From positions 1 through 64,000 of the forward strand of contig NW_020825522.1 in NCBI RefSeq assembly GCF_003286085.1: DNA of 64,000 nt. Direction: 5' to 3'. A program made the position numbers and the translations under genes. The stretch is from Drosophila persimilis. Taxonomy: Eukaryota > Arthropoda > Insecta > Diptera > Drosophilidae. The notes below the pieces were generated by a model. That model searched no databases. It was not told the DNA's origin and saw only the letters and a list, made by a program, of their open reading frames with translations. Below, one piece after another: positions 22,077 to 32,247 of this stretch; position 1 is the stretch's first letter, and every line of letters begins with the position of its first letter.

Positions 22077-22445
22077 CCGTAACTTTAACATTATTATTAT
22101 ATGAGCAGAGAGAGCCGCCTATGTTGTAAAACGTTGACTTTCTGCAGAGCTGCTGCGCTCTCCCGCTAAAGGGGCTCTCTGCCGCCGCCACTTCGGCAAC
22201 TTCTTTGATCTGCTGCCGCCACTTCGGCAATCACTTTGATCTAACGCCGTCGTCTATAGTTTAGTTCTATGCTAACCCCTCTGCGCATTGGTTGCATATC
22301 GATCTCGCATAAATTTTATCTGGCAATAGCATGCAATCGGCTTCCGCTATGCCACCAAGATTAAATACGAATTATAAAGTTTAACCCAAAATCTCTTTTC
22401 ATTTTTGAAACACATAGGTGCCAAAAAAGCTTGGCATCTCAAACA
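22051..22445 (+). repeat. 3' LTR of BEL element 3
   Basis: 395 bp from TGTTCGGG to CTCAAACA after a purine tract. It has a short internal duplication, CTGCCGCCRCTTCGGCAA at about 22180-22230. Confidence 0.85.
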
Positions 22446-22523
22446 TAATTAGTACTAGTATTTTTATTGCCATTTTTCCAAATTTTTTCCAATTATTCTT
22501 TGTTTTTATGAAAAATTTGTAAG

Positions 22524-23060
22524 ATGAGCTCTTTTACCGCATATTTAAATTACCTGCGGGACTGCAAACGCCGGTTTGGATCCATATACCACGGACAGAG
22601 GGCGGTACAAGTCGCAGCGCAGCGTTGGCGTGCGATGTCCCCAGGCCACAGAACTCGGTACCGTGGGTTGAGTTCTTTGCGCATTTAAATTCACTAATGA
22701 GTGCAGCAATTCCCTTTTGCTCCCTACAGCCTGACTATCGACCTGCAATATCCATAGGGCCCATTAAGCAAGGCAACAGCAGCAGCTTGCTCTGCACTGA
22801 ACATGATGCCATAGCCAGCCAACAGCTCCTGCAATAGTGTCGACTGCCTCCTCCCTGGACGAGGAGGAATGTTTCTGGACACGTAAAAGCGAACCCACCG
22901 TGCTAAGAGTAAGCCCAAGAAGGCGAGTTGTGGAAAGCGCAGACGCAAGAAGTCGGCTTGCAAAAAGCGCAAAAGCAGGAGGTCCAAGAAAAGATGCTCA
23001 AAGCCCTGCAAGTCTCGCGAATCCCGCAAATCCAACAAGTCAAAGTCCAAGATGATGATC
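22524..23060 (+). pseudogene. Protamine-like MST-HMG gene, copy 3 (best preserved HMG box)
   Basis: ATG at 22524 is in frame with MSSFTAYLNYLRDCKRRFG, then AVQVAAQRWRAMSPGHRTRYRG, a complete MST-HMG-type box. An intron-like segment follows (donor near GGGTTGAG at 22664, a CTAAT branch-like motif, acceptor CTCCCTACAG ending about 22729). The 3' part gives SSLDEEECFWTRKSEP and, in a neighbouring frame, KPKKASCGKRRRKKSACKKRKSRRS. A single-base change between the acidic and basic segments breaks the frame. The layout, box then K/R/C tail, is that of Mst77F/protamine-like sperm nuclear proteins. It could be a divergent functional copy with a different splice pattern, but I favour a pseudogene. Confidence 0.6.
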
Positions 23061-23169
23061 CTCACGAAATTTGGCTAAAAAGAACCAAAGAAAATTACTT
23101 TAAATTCACACGTGTTGGTCCTGGAAGTCGAGTTTATAGACTGGAATATCCGTATTTCCAAGTTTTTTT

Positions 23170-23566
23170 CTATAAACAAAATAATTTTATTTTTAGGCAG
23201 TAGAGAATCCGCTCCTGGGGCATTTCGAAGTGGCCCAAAAGCCGCTTCAGGTGCCCATTCGGCCAAAGCTGGGATTGGAGTACGTTGAATTTCTTGAAGG
23301 TGCTCCTGAACATGCAGAACTTTACTTTATCCGCACCAGATAGCAGTTCCAGGGCCCTTTGCGGTACGTCCAGTGGCTTGCGGATCTGCATGAGCTTTTC
23401 GATGCGCCTCTTGTACGAGTCGTACATCTCGTGTTTGTTCCTACCTACGAAGGATACTACGGTCCGAACCCAGCGCACTCATAAAAATCGACGAAATCTT
23501 CGTCGAATTTACTCTTACCCACGCCGTCATCTTTCTGCACCACCGATATCCCAGAGTCTAAAACTT
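23170..23566 (-). pseudogene. Gene Q, copy 3 (internally deleted)
   Basis: From 23566 the minus strand reads VQKDDGVGKSKFDEDFVDFYECAGFGP, then joins sequence equivalent to ...FVGRNKHEMYDSYKRR in another frame. About 200 bp present in copy 1 are absent. The 3' part is close to copy 1. Homology to the 5' leader stops at 23567, where sequence next to the following BEL/Pao element begins. Confidence 0.5.
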
Positions 23567-24180
23567 TCTGACGGCCAGAGCGATAGCGGCTTCGGTATCG
23601 AATTTAGAGTGTGAACTGCTTTGAGCATCTAATATTTCTTGTAGGCATGTGTGTGAATAATCTCAAAACGATACAATTGTTTTAGTGTCAAGTGGTCGCG
23701 GCTTTGAGACTTCTGCGCTTTAATTGTTCTGTAAGCGGGGTATCGTGTAGAAAGCAGATTACAATTACAGTTAGCTTGAGGTATCTGCATACACACATAC
23801 AGCCTATTGCGTGCACTACTATACGTTGAAGAAAGGCACATACATACTTACATATATATGCATTTACAAGCCGGCACCTAAAGAACAGTAATTGCTACTT
23901 GACATTGATATAACTTTGTAGTCGTTTCTTCTTTGCCTCCCTTTTCGTTAGGGCGCACGTACACATTTTGGTACAGTGGCGCTCAGTGGTCAATTGTTGA
24001 TCAGTTATTGATTTGGGCAGTGTAGTGAGAATTTAAAGTTAGCCGATTATTGAATAGAGTGGCTAAACTTGGTACCGTGTTACTTACTCATGCCAATACT
24101 GAGTATTTTTCATTGTTAAATTTTCAATGGTAACACCGGTGTAAAGAGTCAGTGCAAAGGAACCTAGAAAGGGTAAAGAT
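23567..24180. other. Leader or LTR remnant upstream of BEL/Pao element 4
   Basis: No gene is supported. TGGCGCTCAGTGG at 23977-23989 follows TACAG and could be a primer site ending a 5' LTR, but I cannot find a matching 3' LTR because the element is cut at 28575. Confidence 0.35.
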
Positions 24181-25462
24181 GTGGAGGTGCTCACTTCTCG
24201 AACGGCCTTAATGAATTCCTTTGTCCGTAAAAAGGCTATCTATATAAAAGATAGCGACTCCATGACGTCTGCGGAGCTGGAAGCCAGGTTAAATCTAATT
24301 GAAACAAACTTTAATCAGTTCTGCAACATTCAGGCTAAAATTAAACACGATAGAGAGGACGCCAGCGAATATGAAAGCCGCTATGAAGTTGAGGAGGTTT
24401 ATTGCGAATTAAACGCCAAGTTACTAAGCTGTCTTGGAAATAGGGGACGGCGGCAGTCCAATGTAGGTGCTCTTCTACATAGCACACAGGTGTCTCGTTC
24501 ATCGAGACTTCCCAAGCTAAAGCTGCCTGAGTTCGCTGGAAAGTTTACGGAATGGATCAGCTGGTACAACACCTTTGCTACTCTAATAGAATCAGACCCT
24601 GAATTGGATGAGTTGTCCAAAATTTATTCATTTGAGATCATCGTTAGGAGCTGGACCGTTAAGTGAGATTGAGGGGTTGGTATTAACAGGGCCTAATTAT
24701 CGCAAGGCACTACGATTATTGAATGATCGCTATGAAAATAAGGCAATTATTCTGCAATCACATGTACAGGAGCTATTCAACTTAAGGCGGCTAAAAAGAC
24801 TCGACTCAGAGGGACTGAGAGTGCTGGTAGACAATGTAAATTCACAATTAGTAGCACTCAAGTCGTTAAGCGACGATAAAGAGATTCTGGATGCAGTAAT
24901 TTTCCATCTTATTCGTACAAAGCTTGATGAAGATACAATGGATAGGTGGGAAGCTGAGTGGGATTGCCAGAAGTTACCGTCGTGGTCATTGTTATCGCAG
25001 TTTGTGATAAACAGAGGAGTCAATATTGCAAATAGGGAAGTTCGACGAGGCAATGGAGCCCGACCCAGTGGTAGAGGTGAGATTAAAAATGCGACCTTAG
25101 CTGCAACAATAGGCAGCAATATCTGCTACGTTTGTCCTGGGACCCATGGAGTGAAAGGGTGTCAAAGGTTTAAAGAACTATTACTAGTACAAAGTTACTA
25201 TGAGGTGAAGAAGCATTCGCTGTGCCTGATTTGTTTTAGCAAGCGACATACAACTGTACTATACTGTAATGGTCCGCGATGTAGGATTTGCAGGATTTGC
25301 TCCCTATTGTCTAGATCATCCACTAACTTTCTTGCGACCGCTGTAGTTCAAATCAAAGCTATAGACGGAGGATATCGCAATTGCAGGTTCTTGTTAGATT
25401 CCGGTAGTCAATTAAATTTTCTGACGACTAGGATAGTCTCAAGAGGTGCAAGCGACTTTTAA
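24181..25462 (+). pseudogene. gag-protease region, BEL/Pao element 4
   Basis: Frame 1 (24181-24666) has MTSAELEARLNLIE and LPKLKLPEFAGKFTEWISW. A shift near 24640 leads to a frame with RKALRLLNDRYENKAIILQSHV, the DUF1759-like gag, a Cys/His region (CYVCPGTHGVKGCQ near 25120, CLICFSKRH near 25220) and the protease FLLDSGSQLNFLTTR near 25390. The protease C-terminal part is only partly readable after 25462. Confidence 0.8.
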
Positions 25463-25782
25463 ATCTAGAGTCACGAGATATATGACTACCGAGGACTTCT
25501 GTGTGCTGAAGGAAATAACTCAGTATAACCCAACATGCTCAGGAATTTGTCCGGAGTGGGTTCCAACCAAGGGAGTTACGCTGGCTGACCCTACATTTTA
25601 GTCCGGGTGATATTGACATGCTAGTTGGAGTCACATTGTTTTTCAAGCTAATTGTAGCAGGGAAAATAAAACTATGAGCACACCTGCCAAGGCTTCAAAA
25701 GTCTCTGTTAGGCTGGGTCGTCGTAGGTGAATTCACAAAATCTTCTGAAGTTGCACTGTTAGCAACTGACATTGAACAAAAG

Positions 25783-26749
25783 GTGTCGAAAAATAATCAG
25801 CTGCAAGAGCTCGTAGAAAGGTTTTGGAAGTGTGATGAAGTCCCTGAAACAGTAGATAAGTTCACTGAGGAAGAAAAACAGTGCGAAGATTTTTTCGTGA
25901 CGCATGTTAAGCAGGAGTCCTCAAGACATTTAGTGGTAGCTCTGCCCTTTAAGAATCCTAAAATTGAGTTAGGCGAAACTTATCAAATTGCACTTACCAG
26001 GTTCTTGAATTTAGAGAAGAGATTAAATCGTAGTCAAGCGCTGAAGGAACAATATGTTCAATTTATTGAAGAATATCGCCAGTTAGGGCATTTAGAGGCA
26101 ATAGAGCCCGCCGGACAAGATGCCACATCATCCGGTTATTCGCCCAGAGAGTTTGACGACCAAATTACGAGTCGTATTTGATGCCTCATGTAGATCTAGC
26201 AACAGCAAGTCACTGAACGACGCAACCTTGGTTGGTCCAACGTTGCAGCCTGATCTATTCGAGACATTGACCAGGATCCGTTTCTATAGATACGCCCTTA
26301 GGGCCGACATAAAGAAAATGTACCGTCAAATATTGGTTGCGCAACCACATAGAAACTATCAATGCATTCTATGGCGATGCAACGTTTCGGATCCTATCCA
26401 GGTGCTGCGCCTAAACACGGTCACTTACGGAACAAATTCTGCGCCGTTCCTGGCAGTACATTGCCGCTATCACTTGGTCGATAGGTACCCGGAAAAATGT
26501 CCGTTAGCTAGAGAGGCAGTGAAGCGAAGTTTCTATAAGGATGATGTGCTGTGTGGCGCCGAATCAGAAGAGGAACTGACAAAGTTGAAAGAACAAGTGA
26601 CCGAATTATTAGGGCTAGGAAAGTTCGAGCTGCACAAATGGCGCAGCAATTATCAAGGAATGGACGGCAACACCAGCCTAGAGCCCCTGATGATAAAAAC
26701 AGAGGACAGGACGCAGCTAAAACTTTGGGGATATATTGGTCGAGTCTAG
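25783..26749 (+). pseudogene. Reverse transcriptase, BEL/Pao element 4
   Basis: The linker (LQELVERFWKCDEVPE, LGETYQIALTRFLNLEKRL) reads to 26181. The overlapping frame from 26120 has TTKLRVVFDASCRSSNSKS, KKMYRQILV, NTVTYGTNSAPFLA and the catalytic box FYKDDVLCG near 26530. The position before DD is lysine where valine is common in this family. The frameshift at about 26150 disables it. Confidence 0.8.
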
Positions 26750-28575
26750 AGGACAAATTCCAATTCTGCTTTAACATAAAGGTCTCCAATCAGTGCTGTC
26801 CGAATTGGCTCAGGTGTTTGATCCATTAGGGTTCTTCAGTCCCTTGCTGATCTTGTTCAGGCAAGATCTTTGTTCAGGAACTTTGGCTTCTAGAGCAGGA
26901 TTGGGACGAGGAGTTACCAGCAAGCTACGCAACTCAATGGCTTAGATATAGAGAAGAACTGAAGGGGGATGCATTTCGGTGCGACTGGTAAAGCCAAGTC
27001 CAAAATAGCCCCAGTTAGGGTAACATCATTGCCACGCTTAGAGGGGCATTGTTAGTGGCCAAGCTAATGGCCAGTAGAGTAGGTTAACTATTTCGCGGAT
27101 TCCACAATTGTGTTAAATTGGCTGTCATCATATGCTAGACGATGGACCACCTTCGTTGCCAACAGGGTGGCTCAAATACAAGAGCTCACACTTGTACAGG
27201 ATTGGTTTAAGGTCGACACAAAATCAAACCCGATATCAAACTAGATATTGTATCTAGGGGATTATTGGTAACTGAATTGAGCAAGTCAACTATGTGGTGG
27301 AACGGTCCAGAACTTTTAATGGACGCAGCAGATGACAACCTTACTGCAGCGGAAATGGAGGATGGATTGCGCAATATTGTGTATAATGTGCATCAGTTGA
27401 GCTTGCACGAGGAATTCATTAAGCTTAAAGAGGGAAAGGTGATAAAATTAGCGAGAATACAGAGTTTAAGCCCGTTTTTACAAGAGGAATAGGGAATAAC
27501 TATTATTCGAGTCGGCGAAAGGTTGTCCAATGCCGAATTTCCATTTGACACAAGTCATCCCATCTTAATGCCGAGCAACAATAAAGTGGTAGAGGCGCTT
27601 GCTGAACTCACACATCGAAAGAATTTACACCGGGGCACAATCGCAATGCGCCTTTTTGCGACTGAGATATTGGGTAATCAATTGCAGGAAACTTGCCCTA
27701 AGGGTGATCCGTGGCTGCATACCATGCTTTCTTCGTCGGCCGCTTGCTTCAACACAGCTGATTGGTGCGCCGCCAGCTAGCCGAGTGCGAGGCTATATCT
27801 ACCCCTTCGCCCTTTCACATGCGAGGAAAACGCCCAGTAAAGGTGTATCTGTGCATAGTTGTATGCTTTGCAACAAAGGCCTGCCATATAGAGATCGTGT
27901 CGGACTTATGCTCAAATGCGTTCATCGCGGCGCTAAAACGGTTATATATAAACGGACGGTTATAAACGGACCTATATTGCGACAACGCCACCAATTTATT
28001 AGGTGCGTCACGAGAGCTCAACAGAGCTTTCGACTCGCCAAGTCAGAAGCTCATTGACGACGAATGCAGCCAGTGAGGAGTCAGGTTTCACATCATCCCC
28101 CCACGCTCCCCTCACTTTGTAGGATTATGGGAGAGCGCCGTGAAGGTGGATAAACAGCTGCCTGTGAAATGCACCAAGAGCACAGCACTAAACTACGAAG
28201 ATCTGGCGGCTGCCATCACACAAATAGAAGCGGTGATGAATTCTAGATCTCTGCATCCCTTGTCATCGGACCCGAATGACTTCGAGGCGTTAACTCCCAG
28301 TCATTTGGTTGGTTGGCCGACCCCTGAACGCGTAAGTAGAACCAGTAGACAATGCACTGTTGAAACTGTCCATGAGCAACCATTGGAAACGCATTCTAAT
28401 GGCTCCGCTGGTCGTCGGGATATTTGGCGTTGCTGCAAAAGCGGACAAATATTCAACTTGGTACACTGGTCCTTATTGATACTGCTGGGAAGAGTTGCAA
28501 AGTTACACCCAGGAGCTGATGGTGCAATTCGGGTTGTAACACTCAGGACCAAGACTGAATTATTAAGCGCAACGT
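26750..28575 (+). pseudogene. RNase H and integrase relic, BEL/Pao element 4
   Basis: 26750-27260 holds RNase H scraps with several stops. 27265-27492 gives the integrase zinc-binding region start; 27762-27965 the core (VYLCIVVCFATKACHIEIVSDL), then FVGLWESAVKVDKQL near 28120 and NYEDLAAAITQIEAVMNSRSLHPL. LGRVAKLHPGADGAIRVVTLRTK near 28480 is the C-terminal chromo-like tail. Frame changes and a stop near 28075 are visible. Confidence 0.75.
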
Positions 28576-29303
28576 TGTGATGGCGCTTCGGGCGGGGTAT
28601 GCTCGTCGCACCGGGTTCCAGAGAAATTTGTTTGATCTCTGGGTGTGGTAGCTGAAAGAAATTCTCGTGGTTCAAGAAAAAGGCGGCGCTTGAGCGGTAA
28701 AAAAGAAATAGAGTTATTTTTATTGTTCTTAAAAGGTATAATGTTTGGTAGGTGCGCGGGTTTTTCCTCTGTCTCTTCCTGCCGGGGGGTCGGCTGCAGG
28801 GGTCGTCCTTCGGGGTGGCCGCACGTGGCCGTTGGTTGCGTGCGGGTCGTGGTGGCCGTCCGGTCGGTGTCGGTCAATGTTGCGGAGATTTAATGCGCTC
28901 CGAGGAGAATAAATGTTGCGGAGGTCTAATGCGCTCGTAGGAGAATAAATGTTGCGGAGGTGACGACGCTCCGAGGAGAATAAATGTTGCGGAGGTCTAA
29001 TGCGCTCCGATGAGAAGAAATGTTGCGGAGGTCGAATGCGCTCCGAGGAGAAGAAATGTTGCGGAGGTCTAAAGCGCTCCGAGGAGAAGAAATTTTATGG
29101 AGGTCGAATGCGCCCCGAAGGATGCGGAGGTTTAATTCGCTCCGAGAGGGATGGGAGGATCGCAGGGGCTGTTGGTGGCTGCTACTGATGCTTACCTCTC
29201 CACTGGCCGGAGCCGAACTGATAATGATCGCTCTGTCGGAGCCCCTTTTATTTCCGAAAAGCAGCTGATCCGTACGGCATGTCCCTAGCGCGTTGTTGGG
29301 GCA
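28576..29303 (-). repeat. E-family LTR, 3' part only, with short minisatellite
   Basis: On the minus strand it matches 45088-46378 of the element E LTR, including the promoter-like AATAAAAGG, the GAGAGGTAAGC donor-like motif, the minisatellite (about 8 units at 28880-29150 against about 23 in E) and the end CCATCACA. The first ~320 bp of the LTR are missing and fragment X joins directly. Divergence from E is clearly visible, so this is an older family member. Confidence 0.8.
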
Positions 29304-29600
29304 ACGTGCGCCATGCCGCGCTTCCATTAGTTCCGAAGTCTGTCGCGTTGTTGTGCCAATGACGACGCCATCTGATGCGGCCATGCCCAGAGATGTGTGT
29401 CCTTTGGATACCGCTTTCAACGTATACGACGATTGCCGTATAACCATAAACGCTTGCGAAAACTTCAACTGTTCAACCATTTCTGAAAAAAATAGACATC
29501 AAAGTTAAGGTAAAACGAAAGTCGGCATCCAGGTCGTGGAAGTTGGGGTCAAAGGGACGCATCGGTACGCCATACAAATTGCGTTCCACGTCCTACTCGG
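29304..29600 (-). pseudogene. Proteasome-alpha-like fragment X, copy 2
   Basis: Reverse-orientation copy of 16440-16765: VEQLKFSQAFMVIRQSS, TLKAVSKGHTSLG, AASDGVVIGTTT. The upstream ATG region reads ATAAATGACA in place of ATGAGTGACA, so the first start codon is gone. The same cut-off as copy 1, at GGCGCACGT.GCCCCAA, is followed here by LTR sequence. Confidence 0.45.
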
Positions 29601-29659
29601 AGGCACATGAAATGTCATTTATTTTACTTATTTTTCAGTTGAAACTTTTACGGAAAACT

Positions 29660-29750
29660 CAATTAACTGCAATAAATGTCTCGCTGCTAATAAATTACCA
29701 CGCAGAAGCCAACACAGAAGCGGACGCAGGAAAAAGAGCACGTGTCGGGT
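29660..29750 (+). pseudogene. Gene Q 5' leader, copy 4
   Basis: About 80 bp matching the reverse complement of 10555-10630. Here it lies head to head with fragment X, the only place where the two families meet, suggesting that Q and X were divergent neighbours in the source locus. Sequence switches to env at about 29751. Confidence 0.5.
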
Positions 29751-31150
29751 CTTTTTTGATGGCCTTGGTTTCCATAGTTGATACTTCTCCCGGAAAATGA
29801 AGGCAATGATCAATAGAATTGATATTGCTAGGGTTGCAAAGCAGCGAATTGATGGTGCTGCACGGTGGTGAGATGGTGTGGTAGTTCCTGATGATTGATG
29901 GTTGATAGTTGCTGGCGTAGATCATCAAGTTCGTGAATAAAGTCTGATGTCTGGTTCTTCAGTTGCCACATTGGTGGCGAGGGGGATGTCTCCGGTGGGC
30001 TCACGTCACCAAAACGAGTGTAAGTCGATTTAACTTCGCTGATTGTGGTGCTGAAGGTGCTGATGCTTACTTCAGTATTGCGAGCAGTGCAACCAGGGGA
30101 CATGGAGAGTAGACCAGTTCCTTCTAGTGTTATGGTTGACGGAACTCCGTTGCATACTGCTTGAAGTTTAGTTGTAGAATGCGTTGCGAAGATCCATTTA
30201 TTTGGATGCTGAGTTTTTAGCCACACCGTGTCAGCCTTTGTGTGTGTTACCTGTGTGTTGTTAAACAGTTGAAACTCACAGAAATTGTCCACATTGAAGA
30301 TCGTCTGATGGTCAAAGCAGATGAACTCCTCGTTGTGTACTTTAAGACAACGTCGGAATTCCTCTTGGGTAGTGCCCATGAACTGGTCTCGGTGGATGTT
30401 CACCGTTACTATGGTGGTTCTGAGGTCAAATAGACTCCAGCTTGTTGAATCCCAAAACGGAATTGGGATGATGCTGAAAACTTCGAGCTGAGCTGTTGGT
30501 AGCGGTAGCGTCAGTTTGAAGATGACGTGTTTTGCAGTCGGGGTTCCTTCGGCTCGCATGATTCTGTATAGTTGAATCACATCCTTCGTTGTGACCGGTA
30601 GCATTTGATCTTGTGGCAAATGATCCCGTATCTGGTCTAGTTGGTCTATTAGTTGCTCGGGAGACACCAGCGTGGAGCTTATTCTCCAATGATGAATACC
30701 GATTAGGACATCAGATATGTCGGACTGCATTCGTTGGAGAGTTGTTGTGAGCAGGGTTAATTGTGCTATTAGTCCTAAGTACGCTTGAGTCAGATGATCG
30801 CTGTGATATGACCATCTCTCTCGGTTGATAGTAGCCATATGCTGTTCCAAAATTTTTAGGCGATTATCAGTTGTTACTTTGTCTTTTCTGACTACGTTTA
30901 TTGTCGCGTCGACAATTGATGTTTGGAGCAGATGTAGTAGAAAGTCTTCATTGGTTTTCACTTTCTCAATTACTTGAGTCAATTATTTTGCGTCGAGAAC
31001 ACCAAAAAGACTGCTTGCTACATTTCCAATGATGTCCAGCGGCGATCTGCGTTTTCGAGAGGTTTTCATTAAAACGCTTCCTGCTTGTAGCTCGTTATGC
31101 AAGTTAATTTTATCCTTATTCGAAGGAGAAAATAAAAGATTATTTTGATT
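29751..31150 (-). pseudogene. Errantivirus-type envelope gene relic (env A)
   Basis: Minus-strand frame of 384 codons (30982-29828), with a further open part upstream to about 31150. The upstream part carries a cluster of basic residues of the furin-site type followed by a hydrophobic stretch, as in errantivirus Env. The main frame has the coiled helical region expected after that. A transmembrane-like hydrophobic segment with a basic tail lies in another frame at about 29760-29825. Lesions: an in-frame stop at 30983-30985, a frame change near 29828, and loss of the 3' end at 29751. In the family Env mediates membrane fusion; this copy is broken. Confidence 0.7.
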
Positions 31151-31173
31151 CTGTTCACTTTAGCGAAGTGCTT

Positions 31174-31430
31174 TTATTGAATATCAGAATGTGACTGCTT
31201 AAATCTAGAATTATAATTCTTAAAGAAACCTATCGATGAACGCGGCAGAGGAACTTCGGCAGAGGCCGAATTGTTGGGGTCTTCAGAATTATTGTAGGCG
31301 GCGGCGTCAGTGGCGACAGCGGAGTTGCAGTTATTGACCGGCAATAGGAAGTCAATGTTGCTGGTCGATGTTGGGGGGAAGAACAGCGGAGTCATCAGAA
31401 ATGCATTGTCGACATTATCGCAGTCGCGAC
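31174..31430 (-). pseudogene. Short frame upstream of env A, possibly pol end
   Basis: About 75 open codons, rich in Ser/Asn/Pro, stopping at 31174 just before env A. Its position suggests the C-terminal end of pol in the same element, but no motif confirms this. Confidence 0.3.
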
Positions 31431-31680
31431 GTCGAAGACGGGGTGGGGGCGATGGTTTCTCGTGAAGTGCTGACTTGAAGTGGAGCGTATAAGCACTTCC
31501 AGAAATACAATGTTTCGGTTCTTGTTTTAGTCAGGAAATGGTTTTTACTTTTTGTGTAAATTGTGACAGAATTCTTGCGCATTGTTATTACAATTGGGTA
31601 ATAAACTATTGGGCAAGAATTTTTATACCTTTTTCTGTTTTAATTGGAAATAAGAGTATTGAACTCTTAGGATGTTAACT
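31431..31680 (-). repeat. Errantivirus-type LTR, partial
   Basis: On the minus strand a purine tract (AAGAGGGGAAG, 31681-31695) is followed at 31680 by AGTTAAC, the usual start of gypsy/17.6-group LTRs. A TATAAAAATT motif lies about 45 bases in. The other end is undefined because it merges into the frame at 31174-31430. Confidence 0.5.
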
Positions 31681-31712
31681 CTTCCCCTCTTATTTCATTT
31701 GACCTCAAATGA

Positions 31713-32102
31713 ATTTTTAGAAATATGGTATGTTATTAAATTCAAGATTTTGGTTTGTGTTTGTTGGTATCTTTGTATCGGTTTTGATTTTGATGTCTGG
31801 TATTTTTGAGGAATGTTGAGTATCACTTTTTGTGGTTTTCGACACACATGTGATATTATGATCAGTATTATTGCAATTGTAAATAATACTATTTATTGAG
31901 GAGTGAGTTTGAAGGATGTTTAAGTGTTTCGTACAATACGAATGTGAAGTTCTTCGAGTGCTTTGAGAGAAAGTATTTTTATGCGTTTTTCTTGCAATGG
32001 GCCTACTTGTACCATTGGAGTTTGTGGTTTGGTTATAGTTTTGTGAATGTTTGTAGATACCTTTTCGTTAATGTTTATTGTATCGTTCCAGTACTTTAGT
32101 AA
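31713..32102 (-). repeat. Left copy of ~390-bp duplication flanking LOA copy 1
   Basis: Matches 37655-38046 with about 11 substitutions and one single-base indel. It encodes the C-terminal end of env B on the minus strand. Its outer neighbour (the LTR at 31680) and the outer neighbour of the right copy (more env) are what a single uninterrupted env-LTR region would have, so the repeat behaves as a very long target duplication. Confidence 0.85.
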
Positions 32103-32247
32103 TTAGGTTAGGCTCAGGCGGTAGCCTGGGGGAGTGATGAAACCCTCCCAAGCTCACTTGGACCCGTAGAAGGTCCGTTGTGGTGGCGCATGGGCGTGTG
32201 CCCCTTCCCAGTGCCTAAAAAACCGCGGAGAAACAGGCTGTTGCAAA

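Larger units (their letters stand above)
16831..22445 (+). mobile_element. BEL/Pao LTR retrotransposon 3 (5.6 kb, defective)
   Basis: A 5'-truncated LTR remnant, tRNA-Trp-type primer site, gag, protease, RT, RNase H, partial integrase and a full 3' LTR, in the usual BEL order. Damage: stops in the gag leader, a frame change after the protease, a missing RT segment before 19744, frame changes near 20621 and loss of most of the integrase core near 21350-21470. Polypurine tract GGGGGGAGTA precedes the 3' LTR at 22041-22050. Confidence 0.9.
23977..28575 (+). mobile_element. BEL/Pao LTR retrotransposon 4, decayed, 3'-truncated
   Basis: gag, protease, RT, RNase H and integrase pieces follow in BEL order over 4.4 kb, in changing frames. 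The 3' end is cut by the E-family LTR fragment at 28576. Its codons and motifs differ from BEL elements 1 and 3, so it is a separate family. Confidence 0.8.
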
